A stretch of 64,000 nucleotides of DNA from Saccharina japonica (Eukaryota > Sar > Phaeophyceae > Laminariales > Laminariaceae), in the NCBI GenBank assembly GCA_008828725.1, contig MEHQ01003238.1:314166-378165 (forward strand), given 5' to 3'. Made by a program: the position numbers and the translations under genes. Below, in pieces: positions 21,702 to 35,300 of the stretch. The notes under the pieces were generated by a model, which was given only the letters and a program-made list of their open reading frames with translations, was not told where the DNA came from and did no database searches. Position 1 is the first letter of the stretch; the number at the start of each line of letters is the position of its first letter.

Positions 21702-24700
21702 ATGAAAACATGGGACGGGTCGGGCATGAGCCAGGAGGATTTCATGATCAAAGATGAGGTGAGAATGTTGCAACATCTGAAAGTATGTCGTCAAACGGGA
21801 CGATCTGCGGTCGAGACCTTCGTCGTAACTCTACCAATGCGCCATACGAACTCAAATTGGTAGCAAGGATGGAGCTGTCGCAAACGTACCACCACCACCG
21901 CTGTCTATGAGTGTGGTAGTGCTGAAGGATCCGCACCTACGCCCCTTGGTTCTACACCCAGGCCGGCAAACGTATGCGACGACACAGCCAACTGCCGCGT
22001 GCTGTATACCAGGTTACCAGAGGTAATTTATGTATTCTGAGCACCGATAACCTCTCGTTTTTTCGCCGATGATCCACGCACAGGTCATCGCGTTGGACCA
22101 AAACGACCAGATTGTGGGGCACGTGAACAAGTACCTCTCGCACCGCTTTGTTCCTGGCACCCCTCGGGGGGTGTTGCATCGTGCCTTCAGCGTCTTTCTC
22201 TTCGACGAGGATGGGAAGCTGCTGCTGCAGAAGGCAAGAGAAAAAGAACAAATTTGAAAAAATGATAACATTACTTCCTTCTCTCAAATGTCTACGAATT
22301 GACCTGTTCGTTTTCTCTTCTTTTCAACAAGCGCGGGTTCCCAAGACGTCGTATTATACGAGTACATATAATATCAGTATGAATGTGTATGTGCGAGTTA
22401 CAGACAGCAGTAGTACTTACCTGGTACAACCTTTTATCATACCTGGTACATACGTATACATAATAAACTCGTGCAACACCGCTATTAAATACTGTCTAGA
22501 GCTGTCTGTGTGATTGGTCGAGGCTGGCCTTTCGGCCGACCGTTTACGAAAAAAAAAACACGCGGCGGAGCCGTGCGGGCGGGCGCCTTTGCCGACCCTC
22601 CCGAAGGGTTGGGGCTACGATGGTTGGGATGGGTCAGGGCCGACGAGCAAAATAGAAATTGACCAAAAATGTTGCACGTATGATATCATATCATGCAAAA
22701 GGGGTCCCCGGGGATCCCTGGTTCTCGGTGTATAAATACATAAATACGTTTGATACATACCCGGCGGAATGGTTGTCAGGTTCTGTATCCTGATCATTTC
22801 TCATTTTTGTCATCCGGTCATGTTCATCAGTCGATGAAGCTCACAGCTCGTTGCGCATATTTTGATATTTTGCACTCCCGGTCTTCCCTCCTTGCAGCGT
22901 GCCGCGAGCAAGATTACGTTTCCGAACGTTTGGACTAACACCTGCTGTTCTCACCCTCTCTATGGCTACGAGCCTCGCGAGGTGAGCAGAGTACGTAAGT
23001 ACGTGCTGGTTTTGGTTATATCGTTTTTACGCTCCAGCCCACCTGGCAGAAGCGCTTTTGCTCTCCGCGGCACTCCGAACAAGCAGTATGTAGGTACAGG
23101 TACAGCTGTACAGTCAGTACGTAGGTGTCCCCCGTTCTCTCTCTGGTAATTGCTTTGATTTTATCACTTGTAGGTCACTTGTAGGTCACTTGTAGGGCTC
23201 GGCTTACCGCGACGAAAGAGTCGTCATCGTTTAATGAAAAACGGCAAGCGAGCAAGGCCAGCATATCGATTACATACGAAGTAGAAACGAGCGGTAATCG
23301 GTGCGTAGTTTGTCAAATGCTTGGGACAACGAACAGCGCTGCCCGAGACACCCCCTCGGTTGGTTCCATAATTGATTATTGACCATCCGCGTGAGTGTTG
23401 GGTGGTGAGATACTGCTTTGTATCACATTATACGCGGATTTGATTCTATGCCCCATCTTGTATACATGAGAGTAGCCAGTAGGGTACTACGACTACTACG
23501 ACTACTTGCTACCGGTACAGGTACGCTAGCCAGCAGACACGAATAGCACAGCAGTCATCAGGTGTGGGTACAAGTAGTCGTATAGTCGTCCAAATGAGCT
23601 CGTTTGTTTGCACCTCCCCGACGTACGCTAGTTTACGTGAAGCAGCTTGCGTGCCAGTCTATTGCCCTTTTATTATTAGAACCTGGTACATAGCACCGTG
23701 TCTAGTGTGTATGTGTGTATATGTGTGCAGTTGTAACTGCTGTTGTTGGGTAATAGTTTAAGTAAGTTAATAACCCTAATAGCTTATTCACTAGCCCCTT
23801 TGCGACTTGAGAAGGGAGACGTATCGTAGCGAAATGGCCATTACACTATCGGTCGCACGAAGTAGCACAACCTGCTGGGGTAAGAGATGTACGAGCATGG
23901 TGACACTTTTTCTGCCACGCGCTCTTCCTGGACGATTGGCAATACAGTACTGTAATACAGTACCGCACTTCTCGTCTTTAGTTCGCTACACCTGGGTCTC
24001 GAGAGAAAAAACAATCGCTGACAAAGATAAAGATGCTTATGTTCTAGGCGAGCAGTTTCTGTGTTCCTGTATACCCGGATGTCGACGCACCGTACTACTC
24101 TAATATGCTTGGGTACATACCGCGTTTTGTTTGTGTGGATGTTAAGGTGGATCTACCGGAGGATGTGAAGGATGGATCTGTGCCAGGAGTGAAGAATGCT
24201 GCCGTGCGCAAGTTAGATCATGAACTGGGGATCGCGGCAGAGGATGTGCCGGTCGATGCTTTTAAGTTTCTCACGCGGATTCACTACTACGCGGCTGATG
24301 CTGTTACTCACGGCCCTAATGCCCCTTGGGGTGAGCACGAGATCGACTACATTCTGTTTATTAAGGTGGGTTGTTTCGTACTGGGTGCACATCATATAGC
24401 AGTCATGCGTTAGCTTACATCCGACGGAATAATGAGATTGGAAACTCGGTACCGGGTGCGTACCAGGTGCCTCCTAGCCCCTTGGCTGTTTTTGTACTTG
24501 TAGAGGTATGTATACTACAAGCACGATACGTACGTATCTGGGAATTCCTGTTTTATGCGAACCGCGACGTCAACCATTGGTATGGACTGTGCTCTCGTAT
24601 TTTTTTCTGTATACCGGGCATATACTAGGCACGGTAGATTTTGTCGGCAGTGTTGAAGAAGTTATTAGTTGGATACTGTAACGAAACACCAAGACGAAGA

Positions 24701-27700
24701 AACGAAGCCTATGGCAAGCACACTCGTGGTACTCGAAATGTTTTGTTGGCTGATCGTGCGTTGGTCTGCTGGGCCAACATCTACCGCCCCTGCAGGCGGA
24801 CAGCTCTCTTCACATGAAGCCTCATCCGGAGGAGGTGGATGCCGTGAAGTGGGTGACTCTGGAGGAAATGGACGAGATGATGGCAGATGAGGGTGCGTTT
24901 TCTCGCGATGGCCCCATGCATTGCTTGGGCCCATTTAAATACACTGCGTATTCTTGGAAGTATGGCGTGTACTATGTATAGCACGACACGACGGCGCCAC
25001 ATCGGCAAACGGGCAACCTCCACGTTTTCATTCACTTCGAAATTTTCGAAAGAGGTTTTGCGCGTATTGTATCATTGATAATATATCGGTCTTGGCACAT
25101 CTCGACTCAGTCAACAGCCGCCAATGTACACCCGGATTGTATTCATAGGCCGATATCGGTACCTTCTGTAATTTACGAACCGCTATATTTATTTCAGGTA
25201 ACCTTTGGTCGCCCTGGTTCCGCATCATCATGGAGCGATTTGCTCGTGAGTGGTGGCTCAACCTGGACGACGCGATGAGCACGGATACGTACATGGACAC
25301 GGTGAACATTCACCGCTTCGACCCGCCGTCGAAGTACCGCGGAGGTGCAGGCGTTACTGGTTTGCTGGAGGAAGGCGCCGCGGCGGCAACGATCGACAAG
25401 TGTGTATGTGTGTGTGCGGATTTCCATTGGGAGTGGCAGGGGTCACTTCAGTTTTCGGTGGGACTTCCTTTCTGGTCCAGATCACTCTAGAACCCACCAT
25501 CGGTGCCTATGAAACAGTCTCGTGTGTTGCACCTGGTATGCCATATTGGAAACAAGTATAGCGGTTGCAACGGAGAAAAGACGCCCGTCATTGTTGCATA
25601 CCTGGTAGGTAGTCGGGATCGGGGGCATGATGTTTGCTATTAATGCTATGTGCCCCGAGGTAATTGGATATCGCGAACCGTGTATTCACAAACTCCGAGA
25701 AGTAATAAGTGTGCGGAACATGTGTGCATTTGCGAGCTACTGTGTATGTTCGCGGTTTGATTTCCCTTTTCCTTGGCGGAATTCCGGGATGCTGGCCTCA
25801 ATGTTCGGAAAAATATAAATGTTGGCGCCAAACTTCACAGTTGTTGCATTGTTTCTGGGCGTTGCAACATCTCATCTGAAAAGTCGTAGCGACCTCATCG
25901 CCAAGCTGTTAATGGAACCTTCGCGTTGGTTGTATTCGCTCCTGCGGCGGATATGTTCATAAATTCCCCCCGGCTGTCGTGAAACGTACTCACAGGTCCA
26001 AGAAACAAGGAGCTTACGGAAGGGTTCCCGTGATCAAGGCTGGCAAGCTTGCCCAACTGTCGCACTTGGACGAGGTGATCCCACGCCTTGTTGCGACCTT
26101 GTGACCATGGCGGGAGGCCGCAAGCTGTATATTGTTTGACGTCGAGTGCAGACTAGGCTTGAATGGAGCTGCAGGCCGCGATCGGAAACGTCAGTTGTGC
26201 TCGCCAGTTGTGCTCGCCCGGGCTACCCTTTAACTAGTTTTAACTCGTCAAACAGTCTGCTGTTATTTTGCTGTCGCTACAATCCATGTGTCTCCTGAAG
26301 GGTTGGCCCCTTGCCCTGTGCAGTGAAAAGTGAACGGATGCATATTTAGTAATTTATTTCGGCGGCGTTCCGCCGGTGTAGCTCTACCCTTGCCAGTACC
26401 TACTGTCTACCCTTTGGTGTCTGATGCGCCGCCTTGACCGTCCCTTCCTCCAACTGGAACCAGATTTTCGCCGCTCTGTTGTTCAAGGCGAAAGGAGCTT
26501 TGTCGAGCAATGTTGACAGGCAAAACCCCCAGGTCGCTTTTTGCGACGACATGCTCTGCAAGGTAAGAACACCATCTCCCGCGGAAAGGCATTGTTCCTA
26601 TGCCTTAAAAGTGTACTAAGCATTGTAACATCCGATGATGATGTGCATGTTGAACAAAGGAGATGTTATTTACTGTGCTGGCGTGTTGTACTGTACTGTA
26701 TTCGATTCTTCGAAAGCGGCGACAAGATATCATAAATGCGGAAGAGTTGCTGGCATGAGATTGGCTCGAAACTGGGTGTCGCTCTTTTTATGTCCATGGT
26801 GTGCTGTAACACACCTGTATGGGCGGTGGGTCCACATTTGCTGAACGGCTGCTCCTCACAAACCGTGTTGGTGGGTTTTGATGTGGCGTGACACGGAGGA
26901 TCCCAGAATATCCTGTCGTCAGGCGATGGCGTGGTCCCAATATTGTTGTGTGTCGTTTTGGTCACCTGTCCTTTGCCCGCACATGCGATGATATATGTGA
27001 AGCCATACCGCTGTCGCTAATGTTCGTTCAGGTCAGCCGCTCCTTCGCGGCTGTGATTCAACAGCTACCCAAAGTGCTCACCGTAGACATTATGGTGTTT
27101 TACCTGGTTCTTCGAGGCCTGGACACGGTTGAGGATGATATGACGGCCTTCGACGACGTTGAGGTGTGTCAACAGCAACAGCCCGCGCCCAAGACCGTTT
27201 CCCGTTTCCCATTCCCCCGTGCTGCTGTTGAAATGTTCAGGTTGCCTCAGTACAAGATATATTAGGATTGCCTCAGCAAGAGATCCATTAAGGTTGCCTA
27301 AGTAAAAGCCGCGCGTGCTGCCATACTGCGGTGTTGCCATTAGCCGTCGTACTGCCATACCACCGCGATATGATCGGCGTTTGCAACGGCCATAGCAATG
27401 GTATCACCCCTCCGATGTACCTCAGCCTTTCTATCACGGAGTTTCGCTCATCGAAGGCCCGGCCTCAATATTCGTTGGGGTTGAATCGTGTACTGTGCTC
27501 TCCCCACACCAGGTGAAGGTCAAGATCATCACGGAATTCTATGAGACCGCTCTGGTTGACAAGGCCTGGAAACTGGAAGGAGTCGGAGAAGGGGACGAGC
27601 GTAAGCTCCTTGAACGGTTCTCGTCCGTGACGGCCGTGTTCCAGTCTTTACCAGAGGGTAGCAGACAGGTGTGTGCGCATCGCTCAAGGACTTTCGCCGT

Positions 27701-30422
27701 GCATTGTTGTTGTCGGTACTTCATGGTGTGTTGGCTGTTATGACTGTGATGGCAACATAATCTGTAGTGTCGGTAGTATTGTGGATTTGCGGCATTCTTG
27801 AATTGTTTTCCGTCATGCAAGCTACGCAAAGTTTGAGTTTTGGGTCTCCTGTCGTGTTACTCGCAGCTGTGGTAAAATCTTGCACATACATGATGGAGTA
27901 TAACTTGATAACAGCGTTTGCTCTTTGTTGGCCCGGCTCTTAATGAGGCCGCTGGTTGGCTATGGTGTGTTTTTAACGATGCCTGCAGTCTTGAGCGGCC
28001 CGCCGTCTAGATAGATACGTTGGTTGGCTATCCACTCCCGATATGGTACAGTTAAGCACTCTTCTGATCGGTTTGCTGCTTGTTGGAAACTGTGCTTCTT
28101 GGACACTCCCGTTGCCGGCACTACCCGTGTTTTCAAGGTGATTGCGGATATCACAAAGCGCATGGGAGCTGGGATGGCGGAGTTCGTATCGAAAGACCTA
28201 GGGCAAGGCACAACCACCACCGCAGAATACAATCAATACTGTCACTTTGTCGCCGGGCTGGTCGGAGACGGTCTGACCCGCCTGTTTGCTTCAACCGGTA
28301 TCGAAGGGCCGGAGATACTGCATGCTCCTGAGCTTGCGAACAGGTACGAGCATTAATTTTATTGGTTTCCGTGTGCTGTGGTACCGTATGCGTTGAAACG
28401 GATACGAGGTGCAGTTGCCTCGCGACGTGTCGTTTCCTCTTGCACGTTGCCTTCAAGAGCCGCGATTGTATCACGATTGTTATGAATAGTCACTTAAGCT
28501 CTGTTTTGATTAGCAAAACGATCTCCACGGTGCACTCCGCGCCATAAGGTTGTGAAACCTGTTGCAGCGGCGTGGAGTTAGGTTTTTCGTGTACACCCTC
28601 TCAGCGCAGTCCTATTAAAGTAAAGATTGAACGATCGTCCCAAAAAAAGTCGAAGTACTAAGTACAGTAGGAGGTATTACGTGTGTACGTCGAAGAGAAG
28701 TACACGCTTCGCTGTTGATATTTTGTGTTTGGTGTGCCAAGTAAATCCTATGGAGCGCCTCATGCCTTTTTGGTGTCACTGTTGTCGTTCCTTAAAATTC
28801 CGACATTTCGTTTGGATGGAATGGAAAATACCTTCGTATAATTCTCGAAATTTGGACCACTCTGCTTGCGCGGTCGCACTGTCGCACTGCAGCATGGGGC
28901 TGTTCCTTCAGAAGACGAACATCATCCGGGATTACCTGGAAGACTACGTGGACGGACGCGCCTTTTGGCCGCAGGATGTGTGGAAGAAACACTCCAAGAC
29001 CGGCCAGCTGGGGGAGTTTGCACTGCCTCAATTCCGGTAAAATATTAATTGCGACCATGAGCTCAATTCTAGCCCTACGAGGAGTCCTAACCGTGCGTGA
29101 CGAAATGCCTGATATCTTCGCCGAAGGACCCCTTGCAAATGGATGCCTAGGAAAACATTGACTGTTGCCGGCTCCCAATTTCCGCTGACTACGGCTTAAA
29201 TTTTGTGAGCATTCACCTTGCGGGAAGAATGGGGTGTAGCAAGCTTCAGCTCTAATGCGGAGCGTGCGTTTGTCAACGCCCTGACTGTCACTCAAAATGT
29301 ATCCGGACAGGGACCAGCGGCAATGCAGTTGCTTCCCTATTCGCACCGCGTTCGACTTTTAGACATGTGTGCCTTTTGTCTGAACCGGCGGACCAAGGGA
29401 TGGGTGATCTTTTAATATACCAGGTACCAGGTAGGAGTTTTCATAATCTTGAGAGGATAACATCGTATGTGTGAGAATCTCGGTGTAGCGCCATATCTGG
29501 TGTGCCCATGTCATCTTCTCTCTCAAGGTGCTCGCCGCATTGATTCCCCATGTTATGTTCTCTCCGTTTACCCGTCTCTTTGTTCGCTCTCTCTCGTGTT
29601 CAACCCGTTGTGACACGCGTGTGGCATCAGAACGAACGCATTGGCGTGTTTGAACGAGCTTGTTACTGACGCGCTCACGCTGGTGCCGGACTGCCTTGAC
29701 TACATGCGGCAAATCAAACACCCTGAGGTTTTCCGCTTCTGCGCCATCCCCCAGGTTAGAGCGCCAGCACCCCGGCGGCACGGGCTATTGCATATCCGTC
29801 GGCTTGTTCGCCGGTCATGCATACCGACTGCTTAACGCGTCAATATAGGTTTTTCGTAGCTCCACCTCTTGCGGGGAAGGCAGCTCTACTGCCTACTGCA
29901 CTAGTGTAGTGCTGTAAGGTACTACTACTGTAGTAGTGCTACTTGTATATATGTCCATATTAAAATGCTTCGGTACACCGTGCTACTATTCTCACGACAC
30001 TTTTTCTGTCGTAAACCAATCAGGTGATGGCCATCGCCACGCTCGCCGAGATATACGACAACCCGGATGTTTTCCGCGGTGTTGTCAAGATCCGGAAGGG
30101 ACTGGCGTGCCGCATGATCCTGGAGAGCGGAGATTTGGACGGCATCTTTGCTTGGTTCAACAAGCTGGTTGGATCCATCGCTCAGCGTATACCCCCGTCA
30201 GACCCGTGCGCCGCTCGCACCGCAGAAGCCTGCAAAACTGCGTTGGACTTTACTTGTCCGACTGGCAAGGCCCGAGGTTGGAGCACAAGCGCCTTGGTGG
30301 CTTACTCGGTGCCAGCGATTATTGCGTCGGCCTACTTGTACCGAAGGTTCGTCTGTCCGTCTGTGCTACTTTGCACACGTGTATTCATTGAAGTTCACGA
30401 AACCAATGGCCCAGGCGCATGA
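21702..30422 (+). CDS. Isopentenyl-diphosphate isomerase / squalene synthase fusion
   Basis: A bifunctional enzyme. The IDI part interconverts IPP and DMAPP; the squalene synthase part condenses two farnesyl diphosphates to squalene for sterols. Exons: 21702-21758, 22084-22233, 22898-22981, 24147-24365, 24796-24892, 25198-25399, 25996-26074, 26464-26562, 27032-27163, 27513-27668, 28138-28343, 28893-29036, 29631-29754, 30024-30422. The joins keep one frame through 715 residues. IDI (about 1-250) has TNTCCSHP (catalytic Cys at 85/86), WGEHEIDY (158-165) and [17 protein letters not shown] (about 300-690) has [17 protein letters not shown] (359-365) and RDYLED (506-511), the two aspartate motifs. 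A membrane segment (about 672-690) fits ER anchoring. Intron 2 uses a GC donor (AAG|GCAAGA). The last exon may have another splice at CGAAG|GTTCGT, so the final 24 residues are uncertain. The fusion is known in several algal groups. Confidence 0.93.
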
Positions 30423-30939
30423 CGTTTTATGGAAGAAGGCGCTTTGGCATACAGGTGCTAATATTAATATTTATACCGTTACTATAGTAAACCACGGCGG
30501 CACTTGCACGTGATGATACGTACTACGAGAGAAAGAAAAGGTGTCCGCAGTTTTCTGATGGGGCAATTTTTTTCAAGGAGAAATTTCCGGGATGCGAAAA
30601 ATCCCTGATCGACCGGTGGTGTCAGCCACGGTCGCGAAGTCCGCTTTCAGTGAAATTCAAAATTTTCAAATCTTAGCCGTGGATGACTGATTGATTGATA
30701 ACGCCAGTCACTCGGCAATCACCAAGGTACACGTACGAGTCCTCTGGGACTATCGGACCACACCCCATCAAACATCGATTGTGGTGGAACGAAATTACAT
30801 TACATACTACACCGATCCACGCTTGACTGCGGGCACCTTTTCTCTCTCTCTACTCGTACGCCGGGCGGGAAAGCTAATGTAACCTCGTTTCCCCCTCTCC
30901 AACTTGTCACTTACAGGTCTGCCTAGTTGTAGGCAAGCC
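30423..30939. other. IDI-SQS 3' flank
   Basis: The presumed 3' UTR and intergenic sequence. I see no gene and no clear repeat. Confidence 0.4.
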
Positions 30940-31119
30940 CGAGGATTAGCCAGCCGCCAACCCAGCCAACTGGCAAGTCCGCAGGATGATGTCGACGGAA
31001 TTTTGGAGCGTTATAGTATACCATTGTGTGCAATACGAATAGCTGCCCATGGCAGCGTGCCTCGAGCGTGGTCGTGTCGTCGTGCCTATAGCTTTAGAAG
31101 CCTCGACAGCTGCGTACCG

Positions 31120-31944
31120 CTCTATTTTGTTTGGGGGAGTGAAAGCCCTTGTGGATGACACACTCAAGAGTTGTCACGGCTGTTAAAAAGGCCGTCAGTT
31201 GCGCCTGTAGCATCACGGGTCATTACGACAGCTACAGCCCTGTTTGATATGGGGGAGGTATTACATCAGGTATTGTTGATAGAGCACTCAGGAGTTCGCC
31301 ACGACAGTTGTTCAAGCAATCAGCCGTGCCTCTACTCGTAGTTTGTTTCAGTTTCAGAACTAACGACAGCTCGTACGTACGATCTAAATAGTTTATTTGG
31401 GGGGACGGGAGCACTTCGAAGAGTTGCGTGGTAGCAGTTTGTCGGCTCGTCAGTCGTGCTTAGAGCTCCCGAAGCCACTACAGCAGCTATGTACCACCCT
31501 GGTACAAGTGTATTTTATCTGGGCGTGGTGTAAGCTCTTGTTCATGGCGCGCCCAAGAGTTTCGTCACCCCAACTGTTCGGCGCGTCAAGCTCCATTCGT
31601 GCCTACGCATAGTTTCAGAATGTCAGAAGTTATAGTTTGTTTGGGGGGGTGGAAGCTCATGTTGAGGGTGCAGTGCGCTCAAGAGTTTCGTCACGGTTGC
31701 CGGTAGTTTCAGAAGCCAAGTGCTGCGAGGCGCGTAGTTAATACGGGGAGGGGAGGTGGGTGGAAGTTATGTAAATGGCGCGCAACACGAGGCTCGTTAC
31801 AGCAGTTGTTAGGCCCGTCAGTCGCACCTATAGTTTCAGAAGCCACTATAATAGTGACTACGGCTACAGCTCTACTTCGTCTAGGTGTGTGTGGGGGGGT
31901 AAGCTCTAGTTGATGACAAGCTCAAGAGCGTCGTCCACAACAAC
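31120..31944. repeat. Degenerate satellite, period about 105-150 bp
   Basis: About seven diverged units. Each has a G-rich step (TTTGTTTGGGGGGGTGGAAGC and variants at about 31130, 31247, 31397, 31519, 31637, 31745 and 31885). Then come CTCAAGAGTTTCGTCACG, a GTCAGTCGTGC-like step and TAGTTTCAGAAGCCACTA. The spacing is irregular, so the array is old or has many indels. No coding sequence supported. Confidence 0.75.
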
Positions 31945-31948
31945 ACTT

Positions 31949-32394
31949 AACAGCCGATTTTCCTAATTGAGAATTGCCTTTCCGATGAGAATGAAAATCG
32001 TAAATATTGTTTTTCGAATAGTAAGAGATGTACTTCCCTTACAGTATTTTTTTTCTGCTGTAAACTATTGTCAGTTGTGACACCCGTTGATAACAAAAAA
32101 AGAAAAACGAAATCGGCATCGGCAGTCTCAAGATATCGAGGATCCCAGAAAATCTGTATTTATGGGCGAGGGACCTCGCTCATAAATGCAACTTCCTTAA
32201 ATCCTTGATTTTTCGAGCCTGTCAAGGCTGATTTCATTTTTGTTTTCGTGGATCGATACCTACCATCGAGGAACATATTGTCTAGGTCAATTTTTGGTCG
32301 TGAGCGAAATACAACTCTTAAACAATAACAAAGTACTAAAATCGATTTTCATTCTCATCGGAAAGGCAATTCTCAATTAGGAAAATCGGTTGTT
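31949..32394. mobile_element. MITE-like element with about 50-bp terminal inverted repeats
   Basis: The left end AACAGCCGATTTTCCTAATT and the right end are inverted copies over about 50 bp. The match runs through GAGAATTGCCTTTCCGATGA and GAATGAAAATCG with one mismatch (AACAGCC against AACAACC). The same 4 bases, ACTT, flank both ends (31945-31948 and 32395-32398), a candidate target duplication. There is no coding capacity in 446 bp. The superfamily is not clear from the ends. Confidence 0.75.
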
Positions 32395-32398
32395 ACTT

Positions 32399-35300
32399 GT
32401 TCGGTCCGCTGGGTTGATCGCCAACCGCGGTGCGCGTACTGATATAATAGCTTTCTTGTGCACGACGGTCCCGTATCCGTGATGTTACTACGTAAGGGCG
32501 TTGACCCAAAAGCGGAAGGGAGACGTCTACACAAAAGGCTACGTATGTGCTACGTATGTTTTTTTTTCACTGCCATGGCTCTATCAGAGGCTAACGGCGT
32601 TGGCTTGAGTATATGCCGTCGGGGCAGCAGTTCTCTTGTGAACTTAGTCAGTACTTGACGCAATTTTTGGAGTGAAAATAACATGAGTGGTGCAACTCAC
32701 CTATACGAAGTATGTAGGCATGGCACGTCCAGCACGGGCGAACGTATATCAATCCATGTGTATATGATACAACGGTGGACACATTCCACGCGAAAAAAAA
32801 AAATACAGCAGTAGATGAGATGCAAAAAATGCTATTTTTTATATTACACTCAAGATGTGAATTTAATACAGAACCAGTAATCGAACTCCTAATTTAAGGT
32901 TATTATATCCCACAAAGCATCAAACGTGGTTCAGGCTCGTTCCACCGCCGCCGGTGCACCCATCATCACCATCATTATCGGTTCGTGCTTGCTTACAGTA
33001 CTTTTAAGCAAACTCAACACGCACGGGTGTTTCGAGATACAGAAGCAGAGGCACACCTGGTCTCGTACACGTTGACTTGCATAATTCCGACCCCAATCGC
33101 GGTTTATCCTACCCTCCCAGAAATAACCAAAACGACTAAAGCTCAGCGCCTACGAGGTGGCATATTTATACATACCGCGCCAAACGTTGCACACCGGTTT
33201 CTTGGTCAAAATAGAGGGGCTCGTAAATAGAAAGACCTACGTGTCCTCGGTGCATCTGCACAACGTCCTCTCTATGTCCGAAGGCTAAAATGTAAACAGG
33301 AACTAACTGCTGTTGCTATCCAACGGTACTCTGCTCACAGTACGCAGAGTTGCTACACCAGTAGTGCAGCTGCGCGCTGCAAAACCCAGGGTTGGAGTCC
33401 TTGAGTATAGACTAGACCTGCAGCTCGCGGAAGCGCGAACCAAGGGGGGGACAGGCGCACACAGCACAAAGCGCCATTGCATGTTGCATTTGGAGCCTAC
33501 GCTATCGAGGCGACTAAACGGTTACAAGCAGCCGGATTTCGTCACGAATCGGAAGCTTTTGTTGTATAACCAATGAAATCGTGCACCTCACGGCCGTGAT
33601 GATATCGCCCCTGCCCTCCACGACTGATATACCTCGCACAAATAAACAAAAGTATCTCCTCACTGCTGAATACAAACTCCAACGCCAGCAGACAGTGCGA
33701 AGGAGAAAATGACTGTGGCTCTCCACAGCATTCCAAAAGCTGGAGCCCAACATCGACTGCACAACACAAAACACATGATATCTAGCTAACAACTGATTGG
33801 CCATGTGCACAGAAGCGTCATCTCGTGCTACCTCGATGCTACACTAGCTGTTCTGCACAAGCCTACTTGCACATGTCACACCAGACACCAGGCGTCAGAC
33901 CCGTGTTAGGTCTCGTGCTCTACGCCAAGCACTTTGGTCTGCGCACGGGCCGGTCTTTTCTTGGCCGAAACGGGCCCAGAAACGCGTGCGGGGGTGCTAG
34001 AAGAACTAGATATGTAGAGAGAATGCGCTCGATGCAGGGTACGCGCATTAGCGACGGCGCTCTTCTTCGGCGTGGCTGCGTCCCTGCGTGCGGCAAATGA
34101 TATCGTGTGCGGTGGTAGGGAGCAGAGCGATAAAATAAAGGGTGAAATAGTCACTACTAGCGCTCAGGACTCTTCACACGCGAAAACGGACCAAAACAAT
34201 GACGATCACAGCACTGGTCTCGCATGGCTACCCGGCGCTGCTGGGCTAGGATAACAGTTTACACATTTTGGTGCCGGAAGTACATTGCAGGGGTTGTCCA
34301 ACACGCTCGCAACATGATCATGGCCATCTGATGGCTCACCCTACACGGTCGGTTGGTGAAACCGCGCTTTTAAAATGTTTTGGTCGTTGTACCTGGGCTC
34401 CCAGATGGGATATTAAATAGTAAGAAAATGCAGGAGAAAAAACAGACTCCAGACCGTGACTAAGGTAAATTAAGCAAGGCCGACGAATATGTCATCTACT
34501 GCAGCGGGAATACGGCCGCCGAAAATGAAAACAACCACGTCGACGCACCTTTGGCCTCCTCGTCCTGTTCCCCCCGATAATCTCCTACCCCTGAACTTGC
34601 CGACCCGCGGTGCCTCCCGCCCCTTGCTACCGACAGCACTTGGCCGTGAGGAGCTTGGAGGCGGGGGGGGCATTGCCTGCGGGAATCGAACAACAAAAAG
34701 GGCAGGATTAGTATTGGACAATCACTTTTTTCAGCGATACTTCAAACATTAACATTAGCAAGGGAGACGCCCATGCTCAGTGCTACTCGCGCGGTGCATC
34801 ATAGCTACGCTGATCAGCCGAACGGTCTCACAGATATTCCATCCTCCTTACTTTCCAAACCAAAAGCCAGAGAACAGCAATCTCTCCTTTCTTTGTAAGA
34901 GGAGTACGCACCCGAAAAAATAACTTTCTTCATCGTGAGCGAGAGAGCAATTGAAACCAAAAGCGTAGAAAAGCGCATGAAGGACAGTAGTTACACTATG
35001 TACGGTAATTTACCATGTTTTGTCAGGACTCACCGGCCGCCTTGACCTCATGTGTTGCTCTTGCCTGAAGTAGTCCAATGCTGCCGAGAAACGTTGCTGT
35101 AAACGACGAGTACGTTCAACAACAGTTTGGGGAAAACAAATATAAGTTTGGCGGCATGCCGACCCATCGGCTGCCACATACCAGAACGAGGAACAAGGAA
35201 CTGATCACAGCGACACAGCAGTCACTTCAATTCGTCAAGCGAATATCGGCATACGGCGGGCGGGTCTGGCCAAGCCAAAAACCCTACGGGTTTCTCCTTG

